Part shown: positions 1 through 5,654 of the stretch, one piece after another
Position numbering within the stretch: position 1 is the stretch's first letter
Layout: every line of letters begins with the position of its first letter
NCBI GenBank assembly: GCA_905373565.1
Contig: CAJPTT010000049.1
Span: forward strand, 1-10,279
Reading direction: 5' to 3'
From: an uncultured Treponema sp.
GTDB taxonomy: Bacteria; Spirochaetota; Spirochaetia; Treponematales; Treponemataceae
DNA: 10,279 nucleotides
Notes under the pieces: model-generated
The model's input: the letters and a program-made list of their open reading frames with translations, nothing else
Told to the model about the DNA's origin: nothing
Databases searched by the model: none
Made by a program: the position numbers and the translations under genes

Positions 1-102
1 ACCTATTTGCAATCTAAACTACCGCGGATTAAAGTAATAACATCTTTCTACCGTAATACCCGCCGGAACACATCATCAACAGCCAGATTAGGCCTATCTT
101 CA
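1..102. other. Left-edge non-coding flank with partial repeat element
   Basis: No convincing gene is seen. The plus-strand reading frame across 7-204 has no ribosome binding site and runs antisense through the end of the neighbouring SAP-domain gene. From position 51 the stretch holds the left copy of an element that recurs at 777-845, described separately. A short ATAACATC at 38-45 resembles the motif at the end of the 869-1624 gene, where it lies in the opposite orientation. The window edge prevents further interpretation. Confidence 0.4.
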
Positions 103-117
103 CTAAATAGGATAAAG
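51..117. repeat. Left copy of a diverged intergenic element
   Basis: Three blocks match the stretch at 777-845 in the same order and with near-equal spacing. CCGTAATA is at 51-58 and 777-784. GGCCTATCTTCACT at 91-104 matches GGCCTACCTTTACT at 814-827 with two differences. GATAAAG is at 111-117 and 839-845. A weaker match, AGCC..(6-7 nt)..TTAG, lies between the first two blocks. The minus-strand gene 103-717 terminates inside this copy, so the element supplies or abuts its stop codon. Both copies sit at the 3' ends of minus-strand accessory genes. This was aligned by eye and the significance was not computed. Confidence 0.45.
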
Positions 118-717
118 ACAAATCAACATATCTCGATGCTCTGCGTCGGGGGTGTTGCTTTTTTTCCAAGTTATATAATCTTTTTTTGCCTTCATATCTT
201 TTAGCTTATTCCATGCGTCTAAAGCTTCTTCTCTTGTTGCATTTTTTTCATTTGCCAGATAATCACTGATGAAGTTATTAAATTTACAGGATGGAATTTG
301 GGGAAGCTTTCCTTCAGTTTTGTTTAACCGAATATATTCACAAATGACATCATTATAAGTTATTTTTTCACCATGGGAAAGTTTATCTTCAATCCATCGA
401 TTAAGCCAATATTTTGCCCCTGATTTCAGTTGTAATCCCGGCATCCGTTTATCCATTTCACTATGTATGAATTCCCATGTTTCTTTTTTGTTGCTAAAAT
501 TTTCAACATAAGTATGACTATTCAATATGTCTCTATTCCGGCTTTTACTCCGATAACAATTCTTTTTATTCACCGTTCCGGTTTCCAAAAACTGAATAAT
601 CATCTCTTCAAGCTGATCCTTTCGTGTTTTTGAATCAAAAGGAATTTCAAGCGATTTTGCTAATGCTTTGAGTTCACTCATGTACCAATATTTATTCTCA
701 AATTCTTGTATTGTCAT
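103..717 (-). CDS. SAP-domain protein (DUF6434-like architecture)
   Basis: This is a 204-residue cytoplasmic protein with no signal peptide or membrane segment. Residues about 12-45 match a SAP-type helix-extended-helix unit (SELKALAKSLEIP, a charged turn, then QLEEMIIQFLE). SAP motifs usually bind nucleic acid. The rest is rich in Lys, Asn and Trp (KSGAKYWLNRWIEDKL, EEALDAWNKLKDMK). I recognise it as resembling the SAP plus DUF6434 hypothetical proteins found scattered in bacteria, but no function is established. The ATG at 717 is kept because it precedes the SAP helix by a natural margin, although no clear Shine-Dalgarno sequence precedes it. The gene is visibly A+T-richer than the glp genes and ends inside a repeated element, both signs of horizontal acquisition. 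DNA binding is inferred from the fold only. Confidence 0.72.
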   Translation of the reverse strand: MTIQEFENKYWYMSELKALAKSLEIPFDSKTRKDQLEEMIIQFLETGTVNKKNCYRSKSRNRDILNSHTYVENFSNKKETWEFIHSEMDKRMPGLQLKSGAKYWLNRWIEDKLSHGEKITYNDVICEYIRLNKTEGKLPQIPSCKFNNFISDYLANEKNATREEALDAWNKLKDMKAKKDYITWKKSNTPDAEHRDMLICLYPI

Positions 718-754
718 AGAGTCTTTTGCTTATGTGCCGTGATTCGTTCGAGGG

Positions 755-796
755 TTTCATACCCTGGCGCTCTGCGCCGTAATAAAGGGTATGAAA
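755..796. repeat. Nested inverted repeat (long hairpin)
   Basis: TTTCATACCCT at 755-765 is the exact reverse complement of AGGGTATGAAA at 786-796. Inside it, GGCGC at 766-770 pairs with GCGCC at 774-778 around a TCT loop, leaving GTAATAA (779-785) unpaired on one side. The result is a 16-bp stem with an asymmetric bulge, formable on either strand. No run of T follows either arm, so it is a poor factor-independent terminator. It lies between two accessory genes, inside a larger intergenic element, and could be a recombination site, an RNA structure or a MITE-like remnant. Confidence 0.7.
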
Positions 797-876
797 GCCG
801 ACTTAGTACATCCGGCCTACCTTTACTTAGTCTGCATTGATAAAGCCATATTTGATTTAAATCGGATGTTATGTGT
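777..876. repeat. Right copy of intergenic element, ending in a TAAC-containing stop
   Basis: The three blocks shared with 51-117 lie at 777-784, 814-827 and 839-845. A 7-bp inverted repeat frames the rest: ACATCCG at 808-814 and CGGATGT at 863-869. On the minus strand the stop codon of gene 869-1624 lies within ACATAACATCCG, so the gene end and the element edge coincide. That geometry is typical of integron gene cassettes, where the stop sits close to the R'' box (consensus RYYYAAC). However, ACATAAC departs from the consensus and no matching GTTRRRY box was found 60-140 bases on. The attC reading is therefore unproven. Confidence 0.4.
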
Positions 877-1624
877 CTTTTCTTTTCCAGTTTGAATTTG
901 AGTCTTTAATTGAAAGTCCCTGTGATGTAATTTTGCATTCCAGTTTTAGCTTCGTATCAATATGAGCAATGTCGGTTTTTGATATCGTATTTGTGATGAT
1001 ATGGAACGGATTAAGTATGCAGATATAGAATGTTAATGAATCGAAACGTATTTCATTACAAGCTTTACTATCGTTTAGTCTTTTTATTGTATTAATATAT
1101 TTATTAATTACAGGTGTTCGGTTTGTCTGGGCTGAGGAAGTATATAGTGTACCACTATTAACACTATCTAATATATGCACAAAGTAATTATTGCCTTTTT
1201 CACATAGTAATTTCTCTATATCGCTCCGAAATGTTTTAGACTTATTATGAGCTTTATATTCTATGCAATTTGATCGAACATACTGATTTTCTTCTTTTTT
1301 ATATATACATAAATCAAGCCTAGCGGAGATCTTCTTATTTCCAGTGAATGAGTATTCTCCTATGGTTGGTGTTTCTACTGAAAATGCTACATTCTCTTTA
1401 AGCAACATGTGACAAAATAATATTTTAGCTTCTTGTTCGCTAATACGTTCTGATGAATTACGCTTTTTAGGATATATTAATGAGGTTTTAGTATTTGAAC
1501 ATTCATCTGATTCAGAATGAACTGTATTAAGTAGTTTCAGACTCTCCACATTTGAATATTCATCTAATTCATATTGAACCGTATTAAGTAGTTTTAAGCT
1601 CTTCACTATATAATCGTCTATCAT
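869..1624 (-). CDS. Uncharacterised protein with PD-(D/E)XK-like nuclease signature
   Basis: This is a 251-residue soluble protein. The ATG at 1622-1624 has GGAG seven bases upstream on the minus strand. Residues about 8-45 are two diverged copies of a 19-residue unit (SLKLLNTV.....DE.SN). A central block then reads, in order, a helix with SEQEAKILFCHML, a strand SVETPT, ARLDLCIYKK, and CIEYKAHN. Helix-Glu, then Asp, then E-x-K on a following strand is the layout of PD-(D/E)XK nuclease-fold proteins such as restriction enzymes and Holliday-junction resolvases. I infer such a fold, with Asp in RLDL and Glu and Lys in EYK as the putative metal and catalytic residues. A non-nuclease member of the fold is possible. 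The gene is A+T-rich, follows the glycerol operon in the same orientation, and looks acquired. Confidence 0.65.
   Translation of the reverse strand: MIDDYIVKSLKLLNTVQYELDEYSNVESLKLLNTVHSESDECSNTKTSLIYPKKRNSSERISEQEAKILFCHMLLKENVAFSVETPTIGEYSFTGNKKISARLDLCIYKKEENQYVRSNCIEYKAHNKSKTFRSDIEKLLCEKGNNYFVHILDSVNSGTLYTSSAQTNRTPVINKYINTIKRLNDSKACNEIRFDSLTFYICILNPFHIITNTISKTDIAHIDTKLKLECKITSQGLSIKDSNSNWKRKDT
1495..1608. repeat. Tandem 57-bp in-frame duplication
   Basis: Two adjacent 57-bp units, 1495-1551 and 1552-1608, differ at about 11 positions counted by eye, giving roughly 80% identity. They encode two 19-residue copies at the N-terminus of the protein from 869-1624. The length is a multiple of three, so the frame is kept. 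The divergence shows the duplication is old rather than an assembly artefact. Confidence 0.85.
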
Positions 1625-1654
1625 TTTTTCACTCCACTGATATATTTATTTCCG

Positions 1655-1673
1655 TAGCCGCTGCGTCCGGCTA
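1655..1673. repeat. 6-bp inverted repeat downstream of the glp oxidoreductase
   Basis: TAGCCG (1655-1660) and CGGCTA (1668-1673) flank a 7-base G+C-rich loop, starting just past the stop codon of the oxidoreductase gene. On the minus strand no T run follows, so it is a weak terminator at best. It marks the compositional change between the glycerol genes and the A+T-rich accessory genes. GTTAGCC on its minus strand is close to the integron core-site consensus GTTRRRY but does not match it. Confidence 0.5.
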
Positions 1674-1681
1674 ACACCCCA

Positions 1682-2929
1682 TTACTGCACCGTAACTTCT
1701 GCGGTGATCGGTTCTGTCAAAGAACATATCTTTTCGGCACTCAACGGTATGTTGATCATTTCGGAGGGAATCATGCGGGCAATCCGTTTTGTTGCAAGCG
1801 CCGTGTTTCCCGATTTTACCGATATGGCGGCGTTTTGGTAGATCGCATCTACCCGCATGAAGAGGTTAACCCCGTCGGGCATTTGAGTCAACACCTTGTG
1901 CGGCATCACATAGCGGATACCTTTGCCGGGCGTACAGGGAACGGAAGCCGAATCGGGTTGAGCGCCGAGCGCGTACAGCCCTGCGTGTTTACCGGCGATT
2001 CTGCTTTCCCGTGTTACAAAATCGACGATGTCGTGTACATGCAGCACATTACCGCAGGCGAATATTCCCGGTATCTCTGTTTGCATCGCGCTGTCAACCA
2101 TCGGTCCGTTGGTAATCGAGTCTAGTGTGACACCGGCTTTTACCGAAAGTTCGTTTTCGGGGATCAGACCTACCGAAAGAAGCAGCGTGTCGCAGGGATA
2201 ATACGTTTGTGTGCCTTCAATTTCGTTAAAGTGCGAATCGATTTGCGAAACGGTAACGCCTTCCAGCCGGTTCTTTCCGTGGATAAAGCTGATGTTATGG
2301 CTTAACAAAAGCGGTATACCGTAGTCCTCTAAACATTGGGCGATATTCCGGTTGAGCCCGCTCGAAAACGGCATAATCTCTACGACTGCTTTTACCTTTG
2401 CACCTTCGAGCGTCATACGCCGCGCCATAATCAGCCCGATGTCGCCGGAGCCGTAAATGACAACCTCGCGCCCCATGCGGCAGCCTTCCATGTTCATCAT
2501 CCGCTGCGCCATGCCCGCAGCATATACACCCGCCGGACGGTACCCTTTTACGGCAATCGCGCCCGCAGTGCGTTCGCGGCAACCCATCGCAAGTACAACG
2601 GCTCCTGTCTGTATGGTTTTAAGCCCGTCCGTCCCTGCCGCAGTGATAAGCCGCTCCGGCGAAATATCGAGTACCATTGTATTCAGCATTATCTGAATAT
2701 CCGTTTGTGCAGTTTGCATAATAAAACGCTGCGCATATTCCGGCCCGGTCAGTTCTTCTTTAAATTCATGCAAGCCGAAGCCGGCGTGGATACATTGATT
2801 GAGGATGCCGCCCAATTCGCGGTCGCGTTCGATAATCAGAATTTTTTTTACGCCTGTTTCCCGCGCGGCGAGGGCTGCCGCCAAACCTGCGGGGCCGCCC
2901 CCGATCACTACAACATCATATTTCATCAT
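1682..2929 (-). CDS. NAD(P)/FAD-dependent oxidoreductase partnered with GlpA
   Basis: This 415-residue cytoplasmic flavoprotein belongs to the pyridine nucleotide-disulfide oxidoreductase superfamily. An FAD-binding Rossmann motif GGGPAG is at residues 10-15 and a second dinucleotide motif YGSGDIG at 159-165. GCRERTAG lies between them, and GIFACGN near residue 290 is the second FAD contact. About 90 C-terminal residues extend past the flavoprotein core. Proteins of this type follow GlpA-like dehydrogenases in many anaerobes and are thought to move electrons from glycerol-3-phosphate to NAD or another carrier, in place of classical GlpB. The start at 2929 (or the adjacent ATG at 2926) is preferred over 2977: it sits 13 nt past the glpA stop and directly before the Rossmann strand, whereas 2977 would overlap glpA. 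The spacing implies co-transcription with glpA. The gene ends at an abrupt change to accessory DNA. Confidence 0.85.
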   Translation of the reverse strand: MMKYDVVVIGGGPAGLAAALAARETGVKKILIIERDRELGGILNQCIHAGFGLHEFKEELTGPEYAQRFIMQTAQTDIQIMLNTMVLDISPERLITAAGTDGLKTIQTGAVVLAMGCRERTAGAIAVKGYRPAGVYAAGMAQRMMNMEGCRMGREVVIYGSGDIGLIMARRMTLEGAKVKAVVEIMPFSSGLNRNIAQCLEDYGIPLLLSHNISFIHGKNRLEGVTVSQIDSHFNEIEGTQTYYPCDTLLLSVGLIPENELSVKAGVTLDSITNGPMVDSAMQTEIPGIFACGNVLHVHDIVDFVTRESRIAGKHAGLYALGAQPDSASVPCTPGKGIRYVMPHKVLTQMPDGVNLFMRVDAIYQNAAISVKSGNTALATKRIARMIPSEMINIPLSAEKICSLTEPITAEVTVQ

Positions 2930-2942
2930 GTTCTTTTTCCGT

Positions 2943-4490
2943 TTAAGATTTTGGGGAATTACCGCTGCGGATTTCACTCTCTGCGGTGTACTTTAACCTT
3001 CCCACCACGATCTCCGTACCCTTGTCCGATTTGGCGATGTTTTCCATCGGCAGCTGTAATTCCCTGCTGAGGATTTCCAAAACGCGCGGTGTACAAAAGC
3101 CTCCTTGACAGCGCCCGGTTCCGGGACGTACCCGCCGCTTAACACCGTCAACGGTACGCGCTCCGGCAGGACGGCGGATCGCTTCAACGATTTCCGCCTC
3201 CGTTACCGTTTCGCAGCGGCAGATAATCCGTCCGTAGAGCGGATTTTCCGCAATCAGGGCTGCCCGCTCTTCGTTGGAAAGGGCGGAAAACTGACTGATA
3301 CCTTTCCGTGCAGTAACAACCTGCGGCTTTTTTATCAGCTCCGCTCCTGCATATTGCAAAAGTTCCGCAACGTATTCTGCAATTGCCGGTGCCGAGCTCA
3401 ATCCGGGAGATTCGATGCCTCCGGCGTGGATAAATCCCTTTGCATACTTTGAAGCATAGATCATAAAGTCGCCGGTACTTGGACGGGCGCGCACTCCGGT
3501 AAAGGTGCGTATGGTTTTTCGGAAGTCGAGCGCCGGTACCGATTTTTTTGCGGAACTGTCAATCTTGTTCAGACCGGCAAGCGTTGTCGAAGTATCCTCG
3601 CGGTCGTCGACGTCCTGCGCCGTCGGCCCTGCCAAAAGGTTGTTATCATAGGTGGGGGTTACCAGAACGCCCTTGCCCATTTTGGTCGGCGCCTGAAAGA
3701 TAACGTGATGCACCAGATCGCCGCATACCTTATCCAACACGCGGTATTCACCTTTGCGGGGGTTGATAGCATAATCGTAATCGCCGATCATCGCGGCAAT
3801 CTTATCCGCGTAGAGCCCTGCGGCGTTGATGACATACCGCGCAGTAAAAACTCCTTGCGATGTCGTTACGGAAAAGGTATGTTCTTGCGCCGACGTTTGC
3901 GCAGTTACAGCGTGAACGTCGGTCTCCTGTGTTGGCGCATGTTGAATATCCTCATCTATTTTTTGTATGCCGGTTACCTCGGCATCGCATATCAGCTCAA
4001 CGCCGTTTTCTACTGCATTTTCGATAAAGGCATACGTCATCCCAAAAGGACACACGATACCGGCAGTCCCGCAAAACAGCGCCCCCTTCGTTTCGGGCGA
4101 AAGGTTCGGCTCTTCCGCTAAGGTCTTTTCCCGATTCCATATTTCAAGTTCCGGTACGCCGTTTGCAATGCCCCGTTCATAGAGCGTTTTGATTGCTTCC
4201 ATATCTTCATCTGAAAAGGCGACAACTAACGAACCTATCTGTTTAAAATGAAACTGAAGCTGCGGCGCAAGGCGGCGGATCAACTCGTTTCCGCGCACAT
4301 TGAGGCAGGCTTTTAATGTGCCCGGTTTTGCGTCAAAGCCTCCGTGCACAATAGCGCTGTTTGCCTTGGAGGAACCTTCGCAAGCTTCCGAATGTTTTTC
4401 GAGTAATGCAACGCTCAGCCGGTACTGCGACAACTCGCATGCAATAGCACACCCGACAACACCTCCACCGATTATAAGTACATCATACAT
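2943..4490 (-). CDS. glpA: GlpA-type FAD-dependent glycerol-3-phosphate dehydrogenase
   Basis: This 515-residue protein probably oxidises sn-glycerol-3-phosphate to dihydroxyacetone phosphate under anaerobic conditions. The N-terminal DAO-type FAD domain starts with GGGVVG at residues 8-13, followed by the SSKANSAIVHGG stretch typical of GlpA/LhgO-like oxidases. The C-terminus carries a BFD-like domain with C424-x-C426 and C461-x4-C466, expected to bind a [2Fe-2S] cluster. A poorly conserved Gln/Thr/Ala-rich insertion (EDIQHAPTQETD and onward) sits mid-protein. The start at 4490 is chosen because MYDVLIIGGG begins the Rossmann strand and AAGAAG lies just upstream. The frame is open to 4595, but those residues are untypical and overlap the promoter region. 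The next gene begins 13 nt downstream. An L-2-hydroxyglutarate oxidase is the alternative, but the BFD domain and nearby glpK favour GlpA. Confidence 0.87.
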   Translation of the reverse strand: MYDVLIIGGGVVGCAIACELSQYRLSVALLEKHSEACEGSSKANSAIVHGGFDAKPGTLKACLNVRGNELIRRLAPQLQFHFKQIGSLVVAFSDEDMEAIKTLYERGIANGVPELEIWNREKTLAEEPNLSPETKGALFCGTAGIVCPFGMTYAFIENAVENGVELICDAEVTGIQKIDEDIQHAPTQETDVHAVTAQTSAQEHTFSVTTSQGVFTARYVINAAGLYADKIAAMIGDYDYAINPRKGEYRVLDKVCGDLVHHVIFQAPTKMGKGVLVTPTYDNNLLAGPTAQDVDDREDTSTTLAGLNKIDSSAKKSVPALDFRKTIRTFTGVRARPSTGDFMIYASKYAKGFIHAGGIESPGLSSAPAIAEYVAELLQYAGAELIKKPQVVTARKGISQFSALSNEERAALIAENPLYGRIICRCETVTEAEIVEAIRRPAGARTVDGVKRRVRPGTGRCQGGFCTPRVLEILSRELQLPMENIAKSDKGTEIVVGRLKYTAESEIRSGNSPKS

Positions 4491-4561
4491 ATTCTTCTTT
4501 ATCTTCCTTCTTGCAGTGTTTGTTGTGCAAACTCGCCGATAACATTTATATTGATTTTCAA

Positions 4562-4595
4562 GTGTATCATAACTCACCAAAAATGTAAGATACAC
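4562..4595. promoter_or_regulatory. Inverted repeat, candidate glpA operator
   Basis: GTGTATC (4562-4568) and GATACAC (4589-4595) form a perfect 7-bp inverted repeat with a 20-nt spacer that overlaps the glpA -10 region. Position and symmetry suit a regulator site, but no regulator gene is present in the window. Chance occurrence cannot be excluded. Confidence 0.3.
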
Positions 4596-4610
4596 CGCTG
4601 ATTATGACAA
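4582..4610 (-). promoter_or_regulatory. Candidate glpA promoter
   Basis: On the minus strand TTGTCA (4605-4610) is followed after 17 nt by TACATT (4582-4587), about 90 nt upstream of the glpA ATG. A second reading places TATGAT at 4566-4571 with a weak -35 at 4589-4594. glpA is separated from glpK by another gene and needs its own promoter unless transcription reads through. Confidence 0.4.
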
Positions 4611-4641
4611 AAAACAGGTTGAGAGGCTTTTACCGAAATAA

Positions 4642-4670
4642 TTGAAAAGAAATGAAACTGATATTATATT
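4642..4670 (+). promoter_or_regulatory. Sigma-70-type promoter driving the small ORF
   Basis: TTGAAA (4642-4647) and TATATT (4665-4670) are separated by exactly 17 nt. Transcription would start near 4677, giving a leader of about 36 nt that includes AGGAG at 4700-4704. The only thing downstream is the 39-codon ORF. Confidence 0.6.
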
Positions 4671-4712
4671 GATTGTAGTATGATGCTTGGGTATTTCGTA
4701 GGAGTTGTGTTT

Positions 4713-4832
4713 ATGAAAGGTATTTTCTGCTTAATGCAAGCGTTACATCAAGCAAGCAGAGATGCACAATCAGTGGTTCAGTATAGGCTGCGCGGTTTAC
4801 ATCTCTGCTTACATTGTTTCTATGATACTTGA
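4713..4832 (+). CDS. Small ORF, 39 residues, unknown
   Basis: ATG at 4713 has AGGAG (4700-4704) eight bases upstream and a good promoter before that, so expression signals are complete. The product begins MKGIFCLMQALHQASR and ends FYDT. It has four cysteines, basic residues in the middle, and no clear membrane helix or lipobox. I recognise no family. Its last 13 bases overlap the 3' end of the convergent lipoprotein gene. The 11-bp inverted repeat 4754-4764/4800-4810 lies inside it, so much of the ORF could equally be a structured RNA. It may be a peptide, the start of a gene truncated by rearrangement, or a small RNA with fortuitous coding. The signals are seen directly; function is unknown. 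Confidence 0.4.
   Translation: MKGIFCLMQALHQASRDAQSVVQYRLRGLHLCLHCFYDT
4754..4810. repeat. 11-bp perfect inverted repeat
   Basis: AAGCAGAGATG (4754-4764) and CATCTCTGCTT (4800-4810) are exact reverse complements separated by 35 nt. The repeat lies between the convergent small ORF and lipoprotein gene. No T run follows on either strand, so it does not look like a normal terminator. It could be an RNA stem or the ends of a small inserted element. Confidence 0.65.
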
Positions 4833-5515
4833 ATTTCCGTGCCGATCGGTTTTTTTACTGTGAACGTGCCGACATGCCGAGTCCTTCCATCGACCGTTTC
4901 AAAAAGAGAACCGGTAATATACTCATAGACGGGATATACAGTGATTGTTACAGGATAATCGTAATACCCCGACCATGATGCGGAAATTGTTGTCGATCTC
5001 GTAACGTCAAATCCTAGTTTTGCCGAAACTATTTCCGCATCAACACCACCTTGAGCGGAAAATTCTATAGATTCTGTAAACGAATCCGGCATCATAGCTG
5101 TTCCCTTAGGGAATTTATATAACCTTAATACATGCCAACGATCAGTAGCTCTATATGATTTCAGATTGTCAATAAAATATGAAGGTTTGTCCCAACCACC
5201 CCATCTTGCTTCCGGCTGCTGCTTTTGGGGAAGAGATGAAGGTCTACTATTGAATTGCAAAATTATAGATTTGATGTTTGGATCATAGGGGTGCCCCTGT
5301 TCGGCTAAATACGTTCGTATTTGCTTCTCCCCTTGTATTACGCGAACAAACTTTGTTCCTTCGCTTTCAGTCGCACTTTTAGGGGCTTTCCCATCTGTCA
5401 TATTAGCGCACCCAATGAATGTTGAAAACGTCAAGGAGATGACTAAAACCGTGAACAATCGGAATAAAGCGGATGTATTATTTCTATGACCGCCTTGCTT
5501 TGGTACATTTACCAT
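4820..5515 (-). CDS. Predicted lipoprotein of unknown function
   Basis: This is a 231-residue exported protein. A basic N-terminus is followed by a hydrophobic segment (residues about 16-34) and a lipobox FIGC, predicting cleavage before Cys36 and lipid anchoring. The looser consensus is normal in spirochaetes. The mature part opens with a Ser/Thr/Lys-rich linker. The C-terminal half is beta-rich: IVSAKLGFDVTRSTTIS, then YYDYPVTITVYPVYEYITG. A comparable pattern occurs in some secreted beta-sandwich or pore-former-like proteins, but I assign no family. The start at 5515 is firm: AGGAGG lies seven bases upstream, with a promoter further up. It has its own promoter inside the glycerol locus, splitting glpK from glpA, and is moderately A+T-richer than both, so it is probably an insertion rather than a pathway component. 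Confidence 0.8.
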   Translation of the reverse strand: MVNVPKQGGHRNNTSALFRLFTVLVISLTFSTFIGCANMTDGKAPKSATESEGTKFVRVIQGEKQIRTYLAEQGHPYDPNIKSIILQFNSRPSSLPQKQQPEARWGGWDKPSYFIDNLKSYRATDRWHVLRLYKFPKGTAMMPDSFTESIEFSAQGGVDAEIVSAKLGFDVTRSTTISASWSGYYDYPVTITVYPVYEYITGSLFETVDGRTRHVGTFTVKKPIGTEIQVS

Positions 5516-5522
5516 AAAAGAA

Positions 5523-5528
5523 CCTCCT
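5523..5528 (-). promoter_or_regulatory. Shine-Dalgarno of the lipoprotein gene
   Basis: On the minus strand AGGAGG lies seven bases before the ATG at 5515. It is a full consensus site that fixes the start codon and implies strong translation. Confidence 0.85.
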
Positions 5529-5547
5529 CGTTTAGTACGGTATATTA

Positions 5548-5576
5548 ATTATGCACTCATTTATTGATTAGTACAA
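5548..5576 (-). promoter_or_regulatory. Promoter of the lipoprotein gene
   Basis: On the minus strand TTGTAC (5571-5576) is followed after 17 nt by CATAAT (5548-5553), with transcription starting near 5541. The gene can therefore be expressed independently of glpK. No hairpin plus T-run terminator was found after glpK in 5577-5654, so read-through is also possible. Confidence 0.55.
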
Positions 5577-5654
5577 GACTTAGTATAATTAATATTTAGA
5601 GTTGCCATATCGAGCATATTGGAAGGGAGAACTTTCCTTATTCGTACGCTGAAA

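Larger units (their letters stand above)
4491..4712. other. Divergent promoter region between glpA and the small ORF
   Basis: This stretch separates glpA (minus) from the small plus-strand ORF at 4713. It holds a candidate glpA promoter, a strong plus-strand promoter and a 7-bp inverted repeat, each listed separately. The 5' leader of glpA would be roughly 85 nt. No riboswitch or other RNA gene was recognised. Confidence 0.5.

Noticed and set aside
7..204. 65-codon plus-strand frame at the left edge
   Set aside because: It has no ribosome binding site, overlaps the SAP-domain gene antisense, and has no recognisable domain.
720..876. Definite integron attC site
   Set aside because: One candidate core (ACATAAC on the minus strand) and inverted repeats are present, but no paired GTTRRRY box at the required distance was found, so it is reported only as a hypothesis.
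2336..3070. 244-codon plus-strand open frame opposite the oxidoreductase and glpA genes
   Set aside because: It lies wholly antisense to two clear flavoprotein genes, has His/Cys/Arg-rich composition typical of a shadow frame, and matches no family.
3105..4542. Several plus-strand open frames opposite glpA
   Set aside because: They are antisense to a strongly recognised gene, lack ribosome binding sites, and show no domain.
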